NCBI GenBank assembly: GCA_945862165.1 | Contig: CAMAXI010000001.1 | Location: 62,001 to 126,000, forward strand | DNA: 64,000 nucleotides | Origin: Chryseobacterium gleum | Lineage (GTDB): Bacteria > Bacteroidota > Bacteroidia > Flavobacteriales_D > Crocinitomicaceae | Reading direction: 5' to 3' | Part shown: one piece after another, positions 17,367 through 26,483 of the stretch | Layout of the letters: each line of letters starts with the position of its first letter | How positions within the stretch are numbered: the stretch's first letter is position 1 | Made by a program: the position numbers and the translations under genes | The notes under the pieces: model-generated | The model's database searches: none | Told to the model about the DNA's origin: nothing | What the model saw: only the letters and a program-made list of their open reading frames with translations

Positions 17367-18134
17367 ATGAAAATTTTATACAATTTATTTTTTGTTTTCA
17401 CTTCATTACTTTTATTTACTAATTGCGCATCCAGAAAACAATTTGTATACTTTCAAGATAATATTGATAAAAAAATAAATGCGGAATATCCATTAAAACT
17501 TAAAGAAGGAGATATATTAAACATTAAAGTTTTTGGATGCGATGAAGAAAGCATTAAAATTTTCAATATTCCAACGACAAACAATCAAAATGTAGTTAGA
17601 AATTATTTTTCTGGAGGTTCTCCATCCAATGGTTATTTAATAAATAAAATTGGAGAGATAGATTTCCCTTTAATTGGAAAAATTAAATTAACTGGATTAT
17701 CTATTGAAGAAGCTACAGATTTAATAAAATTAAAACTGAGTACCTATTTAAAAGATCCTAAAGTAAGCATACAAATTCAAAACTTTAAAATTACGATTCT
17801 AGGAGATGTTAAAAATCCTGGAACTATTGAAGTACCTAACGAAAAAATAACATTAATTGAAGCGATAGGTATCGTGGGTGATTTAAATATTACTGCAAAA
17901 AGAAAGAACATACTTTTATTGAGAGATGAAAACGGCATTAAAAAACAGTATCGCATAGATTTAACCAATAATAATTTCATCAATTCTTCTGCATATTATT
18001 TAACTCAAAACGATGTAATTTATATAGAAGCGAATCAAGCAAAAATTAATTCCTCCAATGTTACTGGATCATCTTCTATTTTAGTAGCAATAGCATCTTT
18101 AGTAATTACAACTGTCAATATTTTAACTAAATAA
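17367..18134 (+). CDS. Wza-like polysaccharide export lipoprotein
   Basis: Outer-membrane polysaccharide export component. The 255-residue precursor has a lipoprotein signal ending LLLFTNC, with lipidated Cys20. The Poly_export domain is at about 40-140 (LKEGDILNIKVFGCDEES, IGEIDFPLIGKIKLTGLS, LKDPKVSIQI). A SLBB-like domain follows at about 145-215 (ITILGDVKNPGTIEVPNEKI), then a C-terminal hydrophobic helix (about 232-253), as in Wza-family proteins that insert in the outer membrane. It is 5 bases upstream of the Wzc-like gene, the normal partner. Confidence 0.92.
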   Translation: MKILYNLFFVFTSLLLFTNCASRKQFVYFQDNIDKKINAEYPLKLKEGDILNIKVFGCDEESIKIFNIPTTNNQNVVRNYFSGGSPSNGYLINKIGEIDFPLIGKIKLTGLSIEEATDLIKLKLSTYLKDPKVSIQIQNFKITILGDVKNPGTIEVPNEKITLIEAIGIVGDLNITAKRKNILLLRDENGIKKQYRIDLTNNNFINSSAYYLTQNDVIYIEANQAKINSSNVTGSSSILVAIASLVITTVNILTK

Positions 18135-18139
18135 TTTAT

Positions 18140-20482
18140 ATGTCTGAAAATTCATCTAGAGAAAATGAGAATATTAAAATAATTTTCTATAAATATTTAC
18201 CCCATTGGAAATACATTCTAATCTCTCTCGTTTTATCTTTCTCATTTGCAGTAATTTATTTGAAATTCACACAACAATCTTTCAAAACAACCGCTAGTTT
18301 AATTGTAAAAGATGGATCGAAAAATGAAATTTCAGATCAGCTTTCTGCTTTTGAAGGGTTGGGTCTGAATTTAGGAAACTCATCTAGTTCCGTTGAAAAT
18401 GAAATACAATTACTTAAATCGAGATCATTAATTTCTAAAGTAGTACAAGTACTAAAATTAAATGTAAATTATTTCGATTTAAACACCGTAAATAACAAGG
18501 AATTATTTTCTGAAAAACCGATAAACATCACTTTTTTAAATGGAGACTCTACCGCCTATCAAAAGTCAGGAGTAATTGAAATTAAAAGTATTGACAAATC
18601 ATCTTTCGAAATATTAGATAATAACAGAAAACGTAACTGTAGATTTGGTTCAACGATACAATCATCCTTTGGAGATATAATTATAACACCAAACGAAAAC
18701 TTTTTAAAAACTTTTTATTTAAAAATCACATTAACTAAATTCAATCAAACTGTAGATCTATTGAATCAAAAATTAGTTATTGAAAAACAAAATAAAGAGA
18801 ATAGTATTATTTTATTATCAATTGTTACAAGTAACACAAGTGAAGGCAAGGCATTCTTGCAGGAATTAATTAATCAACATACCAAAGATGCCATTATAGA
18901 CAAGAATGAAATATCAAAAAATACCTTAGATTTTATTAATGAACGTATAACATATATTACAAGAGAACTTACAGATGTAGAACAAGATGTCTCTTCTTTT
19001 AAATCTTCGAATAAAATTTTTGATTTAGCATTAAATACTTCTTCATTTTTAGAAAGTGAAAAACAAAATCAAAAGTTACTTTCTGAAAATAACATTCAAT
19101 TAAAATTAACTGAATTTATATCCGATCATTTAAAAGATGCTAAGTCAAATGAATTATTACCGTATAATATCGGTATATCAAATACAGCTATTGATAATCT
19201 TATAAGTAACATTAACAATATTATATTAGAGAGAAATAAACTTTTAATTCGCTCAAGTATTAATAACCCTATCGTATCTAATCTTGAAGAACAAATATCA
19301 AACTTGAAGTCTAATCTAAAAGAAAGTCTTATTAGTCAAAAGAATTCACTAAAAATAAAAAACAAAGAGCTTACTAGAGAACAAAATATTCTACAAACAA
19401 AATTAACATCTGCACCAAGTCAGGAAAAAGATTTTAGGGAATTTGCGCGTCAACAACAAATTAAAGAAACACTCTATTTATTTTTACTGCAAAAAAGAGA
19501 AGAAACTGCAATATCTGAAGCAGTTACTATTTCCAATATCAAAATAATCGATCCTCCCTACTCCGATGAAAAAGCAACATCTCCTAAAAAGCAATTGATT
19601 TATATAATTGCATTTATGTTAGGTTTAATTATACCAATAGGTATAATTTATATTATTAATTTGTTTGATACTAAAATTCATAATAACTCTGAAATTTCAA
19701 ATCTTGGTATACCTTATATAGGCGACATACCAATCACAGATAGTAAAAACAAATTAGTTGTAGGATTAGCAGAAAGATCAAGTGTTGCAGAGGCCTTCCG
19801 TTTATTGAGGACTAATGTTAACTTTTTGATTCCATCGATTAAAAATAGTGCTAAATCAATCTTTATAACTTCTACAATCAGTAACGAAGGAAAATCATTT
19901 ATTGCACTAAATCTAGCTGCCACACTTGGATTATCTGGTAAAAAAGTAGCATTATTGGGTCTAGATCTAAGAGCGCCGAAAATTCTTCAATATATAAACG
20001 AGAAAAAAACGATTGGTATTACAAGTTTTATTGTAGACTCAAGTATTTCTGTGAATGACATTTCCATAAAAATTCCTGAGATTGAAAATTTAACGATAAT
20101 CCCATCTGGACCAATACCTCCTAATCCAGCAGAATTATTGATGTCTGATCGATTAAGTGATTTATTTACTGAAGTAAAGGAACAATTTGACTATATAGTA
20201 GTAGATACAGCTCCAGTTGGTTTGGTAGCAGACTCATTATTATTAAATAAATATGCCGATATGTTTATTTATGTAGCACGCGCTAACTTTTTAGACAAAA
20301 GATTATTAAATATTGCGGAAAGTTTATATGATGAAAGTAAGCTTAAAAATATGTCAATACTCTTAAACTGTTCTGATTATAGACGAAATTATGGATATGG
20401 ATATAGTTATGGATATGGCGATGATTCTAGCTATGTAGCAAAAAAAGAAAAAACATGGTTCCAAAAATTGTTGAAAAAATAA
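18140..20482 (+). CDS. Wzc-like tyrosine kinase / polysaccharide co-polymerase
   Basis: Inner-membrane protein (780 residues) controlling chain length and export. It has an N-terminal Wzz domain with transmembrane segment at about 28-48, a long periplasmic coiled-coil region (about 240-440), and a second transmembrane segment at about 493-515. The cytoplasmic BY-kinase domain has a Walker A around 578-586 (SNEGKSF), Walker A' LLGLDLRAPK and Walker B YIVVDTAPVG. A C-terminal Tyr-rich tail (YRRNYGYGYSYGYGDDSSY) is the expected autophosphorylation cluster. It is the last gene of the polysaccharide locus and converges on a short opposite-strand gene. Confidence 0.94.
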   Translation: MSENSSRENENIKIIFYKYLPHWKYILISLVLSFSFAVIYLKFTQQSFKTTASLIVKDGSKNEISDQLSAFEGLGLNLGNSSSSVENEIQLLKSRSLISKVVQVLKLNVNYFDLNTVNNKELFSEKPINITFLNGDSTAYQKSGVIEIKSIDKSSFEILDNNRKRNCRFGSTIQSSFGDIIITPNENFLKTFYLKITLTKFNQTVDLLNQKLVIEKQNKENSIILLSIVTSNTSEGKAFLQELINQHTKDAIIDKNEISKNTLDFINERITYITRELTDVEQDVSSFKSSNKIFDLALNTSSFLESEKQNQKLLSENNIQLKLTEFISDHLKDAKSNELLPYNIGISNTAIDNLISNINNIILERNKLLIRSSINNPIVSNLEEQISNLKSNLKESLISQKNSLKIKNKELTREQNILQTKLTSAPSQEKDFREFARQQQIKETLYLFLLQKREETAISEAVTISNIKIIDPPYSDEKATSPKKQLIYIIAFMLGLIIPIGIIYIINLFDTKIHNNSEISNLGIPYIGDIPITDSKNKLVVGLAERSSVAEAFRLLRTNVNFLIPSIKNSAKSIFITSTISNEGKSFIALNLAATLGLSGKKVALLGLDLRAPKILQYINEKKTIGITSFIVDSSISVNDISIKIPEIENLTIIPSGPIPPNPAELLMSDRLSDLFTEVKEQFDYIVVDTAPVGLVADSLLLNKYADMFIYVARANFLDKRLLNIAESLYDESKLKNMSILLNCSDYRRNYGYGYSYGYGDDSSYVAKKEKTWFQKLLKK

Positions 20483-20489
20483 ATTATTA

Positions 20490-20723
20490 CTAAATATATA
20501 ATAACCATTCTTTTTCAGAACTTTCTAATATCCCTAAATGATTAAACGCTATTAAATCTTGAATAAATAATAATTCAGGATATTGATTCGCTTCAATTAA
20601 TTGATGTCTTCTTTTTTTACCGATAATTTGAATTTCTTCAAAGTTTTTTGAGTCAACAACTTTATAAAAACTTCGATTGTTACTTAATTTTCGATAGATC
20701 GGATAGTCGATTTTAATTTCCAT
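20490..20723 (-). CDS. conserved small hypothetical protein
   Basis: Soluble 77-residue protein with no signal peptide or membrane segment and no domain I can name. The opening IDYPIYRKLSNNRSFYKVVD and the later EEIQIIGKK give a compact alpha/beta look. I have an impression of similar short proteins elsewhere in Bacteroidota, but this is memory rather than a search. It is convergent with the Wzc-like gene (8 bases apart) and divergent from nth, with only 23 bases between the two start codons. That argues for a real gene rather than chance. Confidence 0.7.
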   Translation of the reverse strand: MEIKIDYPIYRKLSNNRSFYKVVDSKNFEEIQIIGKKRRHQLIEANQYPELLFIQDLIAFNHLGILESSEKEWLLYI

Positions 20724-20746
20724 ACCATAAAATTAAATCTTTATTT

Positions 20747-21391
20747 ATGACTAAAAAAGATAAAGCATATTATATACTTGAAGAGTTAGAAAAATTATAT
20801 CCAACGACTCCAGTTCCACTAGACCATACAAGTAAATATACCTTACTTATTGCAGTTTTATTATCTGCACAATGTACAGATGAACGTGTAAATAAGATTA
20901 CACCCTTATTATTTTCAAAAGCAGATAATCCTTTTGAGATGGTCAAAATAAAAATAGAAGAAATTCAACAAATAATAAGACCGTGTGGACTCTCTCCTAA
21001 AAAAGCGTATGCAATCTTTACCTTATCCCAAATACTAATTGATAAATATAATGGTGAAGTACCTGAAAACATTGAATTATTAGAAGAACTTCCTGGTGTA
21101 GGACACAAAACTGCTTCTGTAGTAATGTCTCAAGGTTTTGGGCATCCAATGTTCCCTGTAGATACCCACATACATCGATTATTGACGCGCTGGGGTATAA
21201 CTAGTGGTAAAAACGTAATCGAAACTGAAAAAGATGCAAAAAAAATATTCCCAAAACAAAGTTGGAATAAATTGCATTTACAAATCATTTTTTATGGAAG
21301 AGAATACTCTCCCGCAAGAAGTCCTAAATTAGCAAAAGATTTTATCACAAAAACAATCGGTACAAAAAAAGCAATCTCTGAATTAATATAA
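20747..21391 (+). CDS. nth: endonuclease III-type DNA glycosylase/AP lyase, lacking Fe-S cysteines
   Basis: Base-excision repair enzyme that removes oxidised pyrimidines and cleaves abasic sites. The 214-residue protein has the helix-hairpin-helix LLEELPGVGHKTASVV with catalytic Lys121, and VDTHIHRL with catalytic Asp139. LLSAQCTDERVNKITP is the family N-terminal block. The C-terminus, where family members usually have a C-x6-C-x2-C-x5-C cluster, reads FYGREYSPARSPKLAKDF and contains no Cys, so no [4Fe-4S] cluster can form there. Length is close to E. coli Nth, so this looks like cysteine loss rather than truncation. Confidence 0.92.
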   Translation: MTKKDKAYYILEELEKLYPTTPVPLDHTSKYTLLIAVLLSAQCTDERVNKITPLLFSKADNPFEMVKIKIEEIQQIIRPCGLSPKKAYAIFTLSQILIDKYNGEVPENIELLEELPGVGHKTASVVMSQGFGHPMFPVDTHIHRLLTRWGITSGKNVIETEKDAKKIFPKQSWNKLHLQIIFYGREYSPARSPKLAKDFITKTIGTKKAISELI

Positions 21392-21400
21392 CGATTAATC

Positions 21401-21443
21401 TTAAAACTATCCTTGAGTCAATTACATTAAACAATAGTTTTAA
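21401..21443. terminator. possible weak bidirectional hairpin between nth and terC
   Basis: Ten-base inverted repeat TTAAAACTAT (21401-21410) and ATAGTTTTAA (21434-21443) with a 23-base loop in the gap between two convergent genes. The stem is AT-rich and the loop is long, so terminator function is weakly supported. Confidence 0.25.
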
Positions 21444-21473
21444 TCAGTATACAACTCTAAATCAAACTACTAA

Positions 21474-22226
21474 TCACTCTTTAATACCTTTGTTTTTTCG
21501 CATTTTAATATTGATAAACTCTACAACTAATGCGTAAACCATCGCAAAATAGATATATCCTTTTGGTACATGTTGACCAAATGCCTCAGCGATAAGTACC
21601 ATACCGATTGTAACTAAAAACGCCAAAGCAATCATTTTTACTGTAGGGCGTTTATTAATAAAATCGGAGATCGACTTTGCAAACACCAACATAATTAACA
21701 TAGAAATAATAACCGCCCCAAAAATTATAACCATTGGATTACCAGATCCCTCCCTACTTATTTCATTCGTCATTCCAATAGCTGTAATAACAGAATCAAA
21801 ACTAAAAACAATATCAATCATCACGATTTGAAAAATTACAGCAGATAATGAGGTTTTAACCTTAAGCTCTCCATCATGATTGCCTTTGATACTACTATGC
21901 ATTTCGCTAGTACTTTTGTAGATTAGAAATAATCCACCTATCAATAAAACCAAACTTTGACCTGTAAAATTTGTGCCAAAAACAGTAAATAATGGTTCAG
22001 TCATTCCCATAATCCAACTTACTATTGACAATAAAAAAAGCCTAACAATTAAGGCTAAGAATAATCCAATATTTCGTGCTTTACGTTTTTTTTGTGCTGG
22101 TAATTTATCGGTTACAATCGAGATAAATATGATATTATCAATACCAAGTACTATCTCCAATAACGAAAGTACAACCAAATAAAAAACTCCTGTTCCAGTA
22201 AAAAGTATAGAAAAATAATCACTCAT
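21474..22226 (-). CDS. TerC family integral membrane protein
   Basis: Polytopic inner-membrane protein (250 residues) of the TerC family, linked in other bacteria to tellurite resistance and metal (Mn) export. About seven hydrophobic segments are visible. Family signatures include SLLEIVLGIDNIIFISIV (residues about 20-37; conserved acidic Glu/Asp in membrane segments) and VMIDIVFSFDSVITAIGM (about 135-152), each with the DN/DS motif typical of TerC. It follows menD by 22 bases on the same strand and is probably co-transcribed. The substrate here is not known. Confidence 0.92.
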   Translation of the reverse strand: MSDYFSILFTGTGVFYLVVLSLLEIVLGIDNIIFISIVTDKLPAQKKRKARNIGLFLALIVRLFLLSIVSWIMGMTEPLFTVFGTNFTGQSLVLLIGGLFLIYKSTSEMHSSIKGNHDGELKVKTSLSAVIFQIVMIDIVFSFDSVITAIGMTNEISREGSGNPMVIIFGAVIISMLIMLVFAKSISDFINKRPTVKMIALAFLVTIGMVLIAEAFGQHVPKGYIYFAMVYALVVEFINIKMRKNKGIKE

Positions 22227-22248
22227 AAATTAAATATTAAGGTCAAAA

Positions 22249-23946
22249 TTAAGATATTGCTGTAAAATAGTGTTTTAAAACGCTATCATTTAAAGAAGAA
22301 TCTGTGAAAATCTCCATTAATTTCGGTTTTGAATTTGAAGAAAAAGCGAAAAATTCTTCTATCTGATTTTCAATATCGCTTATATTATTTGCTTGAAAGT
22401 AATTAACTCCGAAAGCTTTACAAATAAATTCTGCAGAATACCCATGATTATAAACAAAGAAATTATTCAATTCGTCTGTAGTATCTGGACCTGGAATAAT
22501 TTTAAAAATTCCACCACCATCATTATTAATTAAAAAAATACGGAGATTGCCTAAATCTAAACGATTAAATAAAGCATTACTATCATAGAAAAATGAAATA
22601 TCCCCAGTAATCAAGGTGTTACATTTGTCTTTTTGAATATAAGCAGCTCCACCTGCAGTACTTGTACTTCCGTCAATTCCACTAGTGCCTCGATTACAAA
22701 ATGTAGTAATTGTTCGAACAGGATCAAATAATTGGGCATAGCGAACAACGGAACTATTACCTAGGTGTAAAACAGAATTTTCAGGTAAATAATCTAAAAT
22801 AATATGATTAGCTATCAAATCTGTAAATGCATCTTGCTTTTCAATGAAATCTAAGGCTTTATCTTTATTAATATAATCTATTTGTTTCCATTTATTTCGA
22901 TAGTTTGCATTACTACTATACTCCACTTTAATCAATTCTTTCACAAAAAAAGTAGCTTCAACATTTAATGAATATGTCAAATTTTGATACGTATCCATAA
23001 ACGGGAAATCAGCGCCAATTTTCCAAATTTCTTTAGGAGAGTATTTTCGTAAGTAAGCTTTTATTTTTTTAGATACAACTGCCCCACCTAGAATAATTAA
23101 TAAATCTGGTGAAAAATCATCCAGTTCATCTTCTTTTATTCCTTCCAATGTTCGATCGATACAATGGACAAAATGAGGATGTATTAGGTTGGATGTGTTT
23201 TCAACCAAAATAAGAACGGATGGATCATCGGATAAAAATTTTAAGACATTCTCCAATCCTTCATTTGGTAACATTTGACCACAAAGAATCATTTTTTTTG
23301 AATACTTACTCCATGATTTCTTTAGAATTGAAAATTGATTATCAGATAATTTCTCATTAGACTCTAAAACTGTAATCGGTAAATTTTCATTTGTTTCTTC
23401 TATTTCTACTTGTTGATATAATGGTTCAGAAAATGGTAAATTTATATGTATCGGTCCTTTAACAATTCCATTTGCATGATAAAAAGCTTCTGAAATTTGA
23501 CGTTTCACAAACCAAACATGCTCTTTATCCCAATTATTTTCTGAAATGGTAGTAGAAAAACGTATGTGATTTTTAAACACTTCATGTTGCACAATTGTTT
23601 GCCCATCTCCTTGATCTACCCATGCTTTTGGACGATCTGCAGTAAAAACAATTAATGGTATTTGTTGATAGTACGCTTCCGCAATTGCCGGGTAATAGTT
23701 TAATGCTGCAGAACCAGAAGTACAGCAAACTCCAACTAATTTATTGGTTTGTTGTGCCATTCCCAAGGCATAAAAAGCAGCTGAACGCTCGTCCGGAACA
23801 ACAACACATTCAATTTCAGGATGTTGATTAAAAGCAATGATTAATGGAGCGTTACGAGAACCTGGTGAACAAACAATATATTTCAAACCTAAAGCAATTG
23901 CTTGTTGCACTAAAAATTGAACCTGTGTTTTTGCACTTGACTTCAC
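22249..23946 (-). CDS. menD: 2-succinyl-5-enolpyruvyl-6-hydroxy-3-cyclohexene-1-carboxylate synthase
   Basis: ThDP-dependent enzyme of menaquinone biosynthesis that joins isochorismate and 2-oxoglutarate. It is 565 residues, the normal MenD length. The N-terminal PYR domain has YIVCSPGSRNAPLIIAF and VVPDERSAAFYALGMA (the Glu-containing ThDP activation segment is at about residues 51-60). The C-terminal PP domain has RGTSGIDGSTSTAGGAA and TGDISFFYDSNALFN followed by NNDGGGIF, the ThDP/Mg motif. An in-frame ATG at 23946 follows a good -7 element. terC follows downstream. Confidence 0.95.
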   Translation of the reverse strand: MKSSAKTQVQFLVQQAIALGLKYIVCSPGSRNAPLIIAFNQHPEIECVVVPDERSAAFYALGMAQQTNKLVGVCCTSGSAALNYYPAIAEAYYQQIPLIVFTADRPKAWVDQGDGQTIVQHEVFKNHIRFSTTISENNWDKEHVWFVKRQISEAFYHANGIVKGPIHINLPFSEPLYQQVEIEETNENLPITVLESNEKLSDNQFSILKKSWSKYSKKMILCGQMLPNEGLENVLKFLSDDPSVLILVENTSNLIHPHFVHCIDRTLEGIKEDELDDFSPDLLIILGGAVVSKKIKAYLRKYSPKEIWKIGADFPFMDTYQNLTYSLNVEATFFVKELIKVEYSSNANYRNKWKQIDYINKDKALDFIEKQDAFTDLIANHIILDYLPENSVLHLGNSSVVRYAQLFDPVRTITTFCNRGTSGIDGSTSTAGGAAYIQKDKCNTLITGDISFFYDSNALFNRLDLGNLRIFLINNDGGGIFKIIPGPDTTDELNNFFVYNHGYSAEFICKAFGVNYFQANNISDIENQIEEFFAFSSNSKPKLMEIFTDSSLNDSVLKHYFTAIS

Positions 23947-23974
23947 CTGTAATAATAACTTTATTCTAAGGTTA

Positions 23975-23982
23975 CAAATTTA
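23975..23982 (-). promoter_or_regulatory. Bacteroidota -7 promoter element of menD
   Basis: On the - strand the bases read TAAATTTG, matching TAnnTTTG. The predicted transcript starts near 23968, giving a leader of about 22 bases to menD. No convincing -33 TTTG is seen. Confidence 0.5.
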
Positions 23983-24015
23983 CCAATTTTATTGATTTTC
24001 CCTTGGTTTTTCTTC

Positions 24016-24043
24016 TTGTTTTCAGATATAAGACGTATATTCG
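24016..24043 (+). promoter_or_regulatory. candidate rpsA promoter
   Basis: TTG at 24016-24018, 17 bases, then TATATTCG at 24036-24043, one base from the TAnnTTTG consensus. Transcription would begin near 24050 and leave a leader of about 60-90 bases before rpsA, long enough for autoregulation by S1 (inference). Confidence 0.4.
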
Positions 24044-24136
24044 CGCATATAAAGTGCTGTTAACCTTAATATCAGACAGCTACTATTCATACTTTCGTTT
24101 GTATTAGGGTTCATGCGAAATACAATTTTAAGCCAA

Positions 24137-25942
24137 ATGGCAGAAACAAAAATTACAGGGCAGGGAACTGCTGATTTTGACTGGGATGCTTTAGCATTAG
24201 ACGGTTACACACAAATTCAACGTTCAGAATTAGCTGACACGTACGAAAAAACATTAAGTTCAATCAATGAAAAAGAAGTTATTGAAGGAACTGTTGTTGT
24301 TTTAACAAAACGTGAAGCAGTTATCAATGTTGGTTACAAATCTGAAGGGGTTATTCCAGTAAGTGAATTCCGTTACAACCCAGATTTAAAAGTTGGTGAC
24401 AAAGTAGATGTTTATGTTGAATGTCAAGAAGACAAATCAGGTCAACTAGTGATCTCTCACCGTACTGCACGTATGCACAAAGCATGGATTCGTGTGAATG
24501 ATGTATTACGTACAGGTGAAATCATTACTGGTTTTGTTAAGTGTCGTACAAAAGGTGGTCTTATCGTTGATGTATTTGGTATTGAAGCATTCTTACCAGG
24601 TTCTCAAATCGATGTTAAACCAATCCGTGATTACGATATCTACGTTGGTAAAAACATGGAATTCAAAGTGGTTAAAATTAACCAAGAATTCCGTAACGTT
24701 GTTGTTTCTCATAAAGCGCTTATTGAGGCTGAATTAGAAGAACAGAAAAAACAAATCATCTCTGGTCTTGAAAAAGGTCAAGTTCTTGAAGGTACTGTTA
24801 AGAATATTACTTCTTATGGTGTATTCATTGACTTAGGAGGTGTTGATGGATTAATTCACATTACTGACCTTTCTTGGGGTCGTGTAAATCACCCAGAAGA
24901 AATCGTTGAGTTAGATCAAAAATTGAATGTAGTAATTCTTGACTTTGATGATGACAAAAAACGTATTGCTTTAGGATTGAAACAATTGAGTGCTCACCCA
25001 TGGGATGCTTTAGATGCTAATATCCAAGTTGGAGATAAAGTATCTGGTAAAGTAGTTGTTATGGCTGATTACGGTGCTTTCGTTGAAATTACTACTGGTG
25101 TTGAAGGTTTAATTCACGTTTCTGAAATGAGTTGGTCACAACATTTACGTTCTGCACAAGACTTTATGTCTGTTGGAGATACAGTAGAAGCAGTTGTATT
25201 AACTTTAGACAGAGAAGAAAGAAAAATGTCTTTAGGTATCAAACAATTGATGCCAGATCCATGGACAGCAATCGAAGCTAAATATGCAGTTGCAACTAAG
25301 CACGATGCTAAAGTTCGTAATTTTACAAACTTTGGAGTATTCGTTGAATTAGAAGAAGGTGTTGACGGATTGATTCATATTTCTGACCTTTCTTGGCAGA
25401 AAAAAATCAAACATCCATCTGAATTCTGCAAAGTAGGTGACGAAATGAAAGTTGTTGTGTTAGAAATCGATCGTGAAAACCGTCGTATTTCTTTAGGTCA
25501 CAAACAATTGGAAGAGAATCCATGGGATGTATTTGAAACAATCTTCGGAGAAGGAACAATTCACCAAGGTACTATCGTTGAAACGAAAGACAAATCTGGT
25601 ATCGTTGCTCTTCCTTATGGTGTTGAAGGAATTTGTCCTGCAAAACACTTGAAAAAAGAAGACGGATCAAATGCTAAAATTGACGAAACTTTAGATTTCA
25701 AAGTGATTGAATTCAATAAAGAATCTAAAAAAATCGTTGTATCTCACACACGTTTATTCGAAGAAGGAGAAGATCGTCCAACTGCAGCTTCTAAATCTAC
25801 AGAAGTTAAAGGAGGTAAAAAAGCTGGTGCTGGTAGTTCAACTGCTCAAGCAGTAAAAGCAATCAACTCTAACTCTGAAAAATCTACGTTAGGTGATTTA
25901 GATGCATTATCTGCATTGAAAGACAAAATGGAAGGTAAATAA
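24137..25942 (+). CDS. rpsA: 30S ribosomal protein S1
   Basis: mRNA-binding ribosomal protein needed for translation initiation, particularly relevant where Shine-Dalgarno sites are missing. About 600 residues with tandem S1 (OB-fold) domains; about six are countable from repeats such as GTVKNITSYGVFIDLGGVDG, VVMADYGAFVEITTGVEG and VRNFTNFGVFVELEEGVDG. Each is followed by LIHI(T/S)(D/E)(L/M)SW-type strands and R(K/R)(I/M)(A/S)LG(L/I/H)KQL. The C-terminal tail is Lys/Ser/Ala-rich. I prefer Met at 24137 because MAETKITGQG fits other S1 N-termini. An upstream in-frame ATG at 24113 would add eight residues. Confidence 0.95.
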   Translation: MAETKITGQGTADFDWDALALDGYTQIQRSELADTYEKTLSSINEKEVIEGTVVVLTKREAVINVGYKSEGVIPVSEFRYNPDLKVGDKVDVYVECQEDKSGQLVISHRTARMHKAWIRVNDVLRTGEIITGFVKCRTKGGLIVDVFGIEAFLPGSQIDVKPIRDYDIYVGKNMEFKVVKINQEFRNVVVSHKALIEAELEEQKKQIISGLEKGQVLEGTVKNITSYGVFIDLGGVDGLIHITDLSWGRVNHPEEIVELDQKLNVVILDFDDDKKRIALGLKQLSAHPWDALDANIQVGDKVSGKVVVMADYGAFVEITTGVEGLIHVSEMSWSQHLRSAQDFMSVGDTVEAVVLTLDREERKMSLGIKQLMPDPWTAIEAKYAVATKHDAKVRNFTNFGVFVELEEGVDGLIHISDLSWQKKIKHPSEFCKVGDEMKVVVLEIDRENRRISLGHKQLEENPWDVFETIFGEGTIHQGTIVETKDKSGIVALPYGVEGICPAKHLKKEDGSNAKIDETLDFKVIEFNKESKKIVVSHTRLFEEGEDRPTAASKSTEVKGGKKAGAGSSTAQAVKAINSNSEKSTLGDLDALSALKDKMEGK

Positions 25943-25963
25943 TATTACCTAACAACAATATGG

Positions 25964-25996
25964 AAGCCCTGCTGATTTATCAGTGGGGCTTTTTAT
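25964..25996 (+). terminator. rho-independent terminator after rpsA
   Basis: Stem AGCCCTGCTGAT (25965-25976), two-base loop, then ATCAGTGGGGCT (25979-25990) pairing over 12 positions with two G-T wobbles, followed by TTTTATTTAT. It lies 22 bases after the rpsA stop. Confidence 0.85.
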
Positions 25997-26033
25997 TTAT
26001 CACAAATAATCATATATTTATTGAAAATAAAAT

Positions 26034-26429
26034 ATGAAAACAATATTACTTATTACAATATTTATAATTTCAAATTATGCCTATTCTCAAAAAAAAGATG
26101 ATGGTGGAATTTTAATGAAATTAATTAATTCAAAAAATGAACATATTGTAATTGATACAATTAAAGTCACTTCATTCAATCAGAAAAATAAAAATATTAG
26201 ATTCGATACTACTTATTTCTATTCAGATAATATATATAAATTTCTATCACCCGGTATTTATACAATAGAGATTCACATAAAGAATTTCCCTATAATATTG
26301 ATAAAAAACATTAAAGTAAGAAGTGATATATTAACAGTTATCGATGAGTTAAACATCGAAAGTATAAATAAAAAACGAAGAAGGTATTTACTTAAATACA
26401 AAGAACCTAAGTCTATTTGTAAAGGATAA
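26034..26429 (+). CDS. small exported protein, carboxypeptidase-regulatory-like fold
   Basis: Function unknown. The 131-residue precursor starts with a signal peptide (KTILLITIFIISNYAYSQ, cleavage probably after the Ser-Gln near residue 19). The mature part is a beta-rich segment in which FLSPGIYTIEIHIKNFPIIL followed by IKVRSD resembles the carboxypeptidase-D regulatory-like fold common in Bacteroidota envelope proteins. A basic C-terminus (KKRRRYLLKYKEPK) is present. It stands alone between the rpsA terminator and a strong hairpin shared with pgk. The fold assignment is tentative. Confidence 0.72.
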   Translation: MKTILLITIFIISNYAYSQKKDDGGILMKLINSKNEHIVIDTIKVTSFNQKNKNIRFDTTYFYSDNIYKFLSPGIYTIEIHIKNFPIILIKNIKVRSDILTVIDELNIESINKKRRRYLLKYKEPKSICKG

Positions 26430-26435
26430 TCTCAT

Positions 26436-26467
26436 AAAAAAAGCCACAATCACTTGTGGCTTTTTTT
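26436..26467. terminator. bidirectional terminator between the small exported protein and pgk
   Basis: Perfect 14-base inverted repeat: seven A then GCCACAA (26436-26449), loop TCAC, then TTGTGGC and seven T (26454-26467). The A/T tracts on both sides serve both convergent genes. Confidence 0.9.
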
Positions 26468-26483
26468 GTATAATATGAATTTC

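Noticed and set aside
20490-20747. Standard promoter pair in the 23-base gap before nth
   Set aside because: No TAnnTTTG match is present; promoters may lie within the adjacent genes, so none is annotated.
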